This document shows positions 13,203 through 14,217 of a stretch of DNA of 14,217 nucleotides, one piece after another. The stretch is from Thermoleophilia bacterium (lineage in GTDB: Bacteria; Actinomycetota; Thermoleophilia; Gaiellales; Gaiellaceae). Position numbers and translations under genes: made by a program. The stretch covers positions 1 to 14,217 of the forward strand of contig JAICVP010000024.1 of assembly GCA_025935275.1 (NCBI GenBank), given 5' to 3'. Below the pieces are notes generated by a model. The model was not told the origin of the DNA. It did not search any database and saw nothing but the letters and a program-made list of their open reading frames with translations. Numbering within the stretch: the stretch's first letter is position 1; each line of letters opens with the position of its first letter.

Positions 13203-13260
13203 CCGGCGGAGGTCACGGGTGGCGGTGCCGGGCGAGCCCGGTTCCACCCGTTGCCGCCGG
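13203..13260 (+). promoter_or_regulatory. Structured 5' leader of rpsB (candidate ribosomal-protein autoregulatory element)
   Basis: Three nested perfect stems share one axis. The outer is CCGGCGG (13203-13209) with CCGCCGG (13254-13260). The middle is CGGGTGG (13216-13222) with CCACCCG (13244-13250), plus an A-T pair 13215/13251. The inner is CCGGG (13228-13232) with CCCGG (13237-13241) around a CGAG loop. Asymmetric internal loops lie between them. In all 20 pairs form in 58 bases. No T run follows, so it is not an intrinsic terminator, and it ends 18 bases before the Shine-Dalgarno sequence. In E. coli the rpsB leader mediates feedback by S2; a like role here is an inference. Confidence 0.6.
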
Positions 13261-13278
13261 CAGTAGCGAAAATCAACC

Positions 13279-13285
13279 GAGGAGG
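13279..13285 (+). promoter_or_regulatory. Strong ribosome-binding site that fixes a TTG start for rpsB
   Basis: GAGGAGG, then six bases, then TTG at 13292. This is the best Shine-Dalgarno sequence in the window and favours TTG over the ATG at 13307 (21 bases away), which is Met6 of the protein. Confidence 0.85.
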
Positions 13286-13291
13286 ATCAGC

Positions 13292-14179
13292 TTGTCCGTC
13301 GTCACCATGCGCGAGCTCCTGGAGGCCGGAGTGCATTTCGGCCACCAGACCCGGCGCTGGAACCCCAAGATGCGCCGCTACATCTTCACGGAGCGGGGCG
13401 GCATCTACATCATCGATCTGCAGCAGACGCTCGACCTCATCGAAGAGGCGCACTCGTTCGTGCGCAACGTCGCCGAGCGGGGAGGCTCCGTCCTCTTCGT
13501 CGGCACGAAGAAGCAGTCCCAGGACTCGATCGCCGAAGAGGCGGACCGCGTCGGCATGCCCTACGTGAACCACCGCTGGCTCGGCGGTCTCCTGACCAAC
13601 TGGAGGACGATCTCCGAGCGCCTCGAGCGCATGCAGGAGCTGCGCCGCCTGCGCGACGAGGGCCAGCTCGAGCTGCTGCCCGCCAAGGAGCGCATGACCA
13701 TGGCGGCCGAGCTCGAGAAGCTGGAGACCAACCTCGGTGGCGTGGACGACATGAAGCGCCTGCCCGACGCGATCTTCGTGGTCGACCTGAAGAAGGAGCA
13801 GCTCGCGATCCGCGAGGCGCGCCGGCTCGGCCTGCCTGTCGTCGCGCTGGTGGACACCAACTGCGACCCCGACGACGCCGACTACGTCATCCCCGGCAAC
13901 GACGACGCCATTCGGTCGTGCAGCCTCATCATCCGCGCGATCGCGAACGGGATCGAGGCCGGCAAGCAGAAGGTGACCGCGACCGAGATGACCGCGGCGC
14001 CTACCAACGGCCAGCCGGAGGAGGGTTCGGCCCCCGCCGAGGAGCCGCCCGCGGCCGAGCAGTCGCCCGCGGCCGAGCAGTCACCTGCGGCCGAGCAGTC
14101 ACCTGCGGCCGAGGAGCCGCCCATCGCCGAGGCGGCGCCGGCCGAGCAGCCCGCGACGGAGGAGGTGCCGGCGGAATGA
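13292..14179 (+). CDS. rpsB: 30S ribosomal protein S2
   Basis: Small-subunit protein S2, 295 residues. The core (1 to about 227) is typical: TMRELLEAGVHFGHQTRRWNPKM, IYIIDLQQT, FVGTKKQ, VNHRWLGGLLTNW, DAIFVVDLKKE, VALVDTNCDPDDADYVIPGNDDAIRS. A 68-residue C-terminal extension rich in Pro, Ala, Glu and Gln follows, including an 18-base tandem repeat; it is probably disordered and acidic, and bacterial S2 is normally about 240-260 residues. Start TTG set by GAGGAGG six bases upstream. The TGA overlaps the tsf ATG (ATGA), the universal rpsB-tsf pair. Expression is expected to be growth-rate controlled from the promoter at 13176, with possible feedback at the structured leader. Confidence 0.97.
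   Translation: MSVVTMRELLEAGVHFGHQTRRWNPKMRRYIFTERGGIYIIDLQQTLDLIEEAHSFVRNVAERGGSVLFVGTKKQSQDSIAEEADRVGMPYVNHRWLGGLLTNWRTISERLERMQELRRLRDEGQLELLPAKERMTMAAELEKLETNLGGVDDMKRLPDAIFVVDLKKEQLAIREARRLGLPVVALVDTNCDPDDADYVIPGNDDAIRSCSLIIRAIANGIEAGKQKVTATEMTAAPTNGQPEEGSAPAEEPPAAEQSPAAEQSPAAEQSPAAEEPPIAEAAPAEQPATEEVPAE
14051..14122 (+). repeat. Four-copy 18-base in-frame tandem repeat in the rpsB tail
   Basis: Units start at 14051, 14069, 14087 and 14105. Copies 2 and 3 are identical (GCGGCCGAGCAGTCACCT), copy 1 differs by two bases and copy 4 by several. They code AAEQSP three times, then AAEEPP (residues 254-277). The unit length is a multiple of three, so copy-number change would lengthen or shorten the S2 tail without a frameshift. 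Confidence 0.9.
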
Positions 14180-14217
14180 CGGAGATCTCCGCTGCCCAGG
14201 TCAAGGAGCTGCGCGAC
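14176..14217 (+). CDS. tsf: Elongation factor Ts, 3'-truncated by the window edge
   Basis: Only 14 codons are visible: MTEISAAQVKELRD, which matches the EF-Ts N-terminus (MAEITAxxVKxLRxxTGAG) including the start of the helix that contacts EF-Tu. EF-Ts is the nucleotide exchange factor for EF-Tu. The ATG overlaps the rpsB stop by four bases (ATGA), so translation is probably coupled. Identity rests on this short match plus position after rpsB. Confidence 0.9.
   Translation, partial: MTEISAAQVKELRD

Noticed and set aside
13203..13260. rpsB leader hairpin considered as an intrinsic terminator or a metabolite riboswitch
   Set aside because: No T tract follows, and I recognise no known riboswitch core. 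Its place before rpsB fits a ribosomal-protein leader better.
14051..14122. Direct repeats in rpsB considered as CRISPR-like or iteron repeats
   Set aside because: Units are contiguous with no spacers, in frame, and code a low-complexity protein tail.

Overview
The window is high-GC bacterial DNA that reads most naturally as an actinobacterium, possibly of the Thermoleophilia (Gaiella/Solirubrobacter-like) type. The grounds are the base composition, an Asp-type MurA, many GTG and TTG starts, 1-4 base stop/start overlaps, and a -10-like hexamer placed exactly seven bases before several start codons, as in leaderless actinobacterial mRNAs. The lineage is an inference from protein style and gene order; no rRNA or other marker gene that would settle it is present. 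I see no tRNA, rRNA, CRISPR array, insertion sequence, phage gene or attachment site, and no gene-free stretch longer than about 150 bases.

Layout. (1) 1-1325, plus strand: the C-terminal three quarters of murA, then ridA with a 4-base overlap. (2) 1326-4328, minus strand: a 1000-residue secreted protein made of about eight fibronectin-III-like modules; its stop codon directly abuts that of ridA. (3) 4399-8280, plus strand: a three-domain DHH / CBS pair / tRNA nucleotidyltransferase fusion, pgeF (ylmD) and yggS (ylmE), all overlapping. (4) 8295-9723: sepF (ylmF), yggT (ylmG) and a divIVA-like gene. (5) 9782-12387: a TraR/DksA-type zinc-finger gene (ylyA position), lspA, rluD (ylyB position) and an FAD-domain-only photolyase relative, the last three overlapping. 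(6) 12351-13148, minus strand: a diguanylate cyclase with intact GGDEF and I-site, its tail overlapping the photolyase gene. (7) 13176-14217, plus strand: the rpsB promoter, a long structured leader, rpsB and the first codons of tsf.

Regions 3-5 match the Bacillus-type order ylmD-ylmE-sepF-ylmG-ylmH-divIVA-ileS-ylyA-lspA-ylyB, with ylmH and ileS missing here and the nucleotidyltransferase fusion added in front. The block joins cell-wall and division functions (PgeF, SepF, YggT, DivIVA, LspA) with RNA functions (nucleotidyltransferase fusion, RluD), and next to it the translation genes rpsB-tsf begin.

I do not see a clearly new defence or mobile system. The most interesting signals are a recurring TANNNT-N7-start arrangement (three genes and one tiny ORF), a nested 20-bp leader hairpin before rpsB, a half-length photolyase that keeps its flavin and electron-transfer residues, and the DHH/CBS/nucleotidyltransferase fusion at the head of the division cluster.
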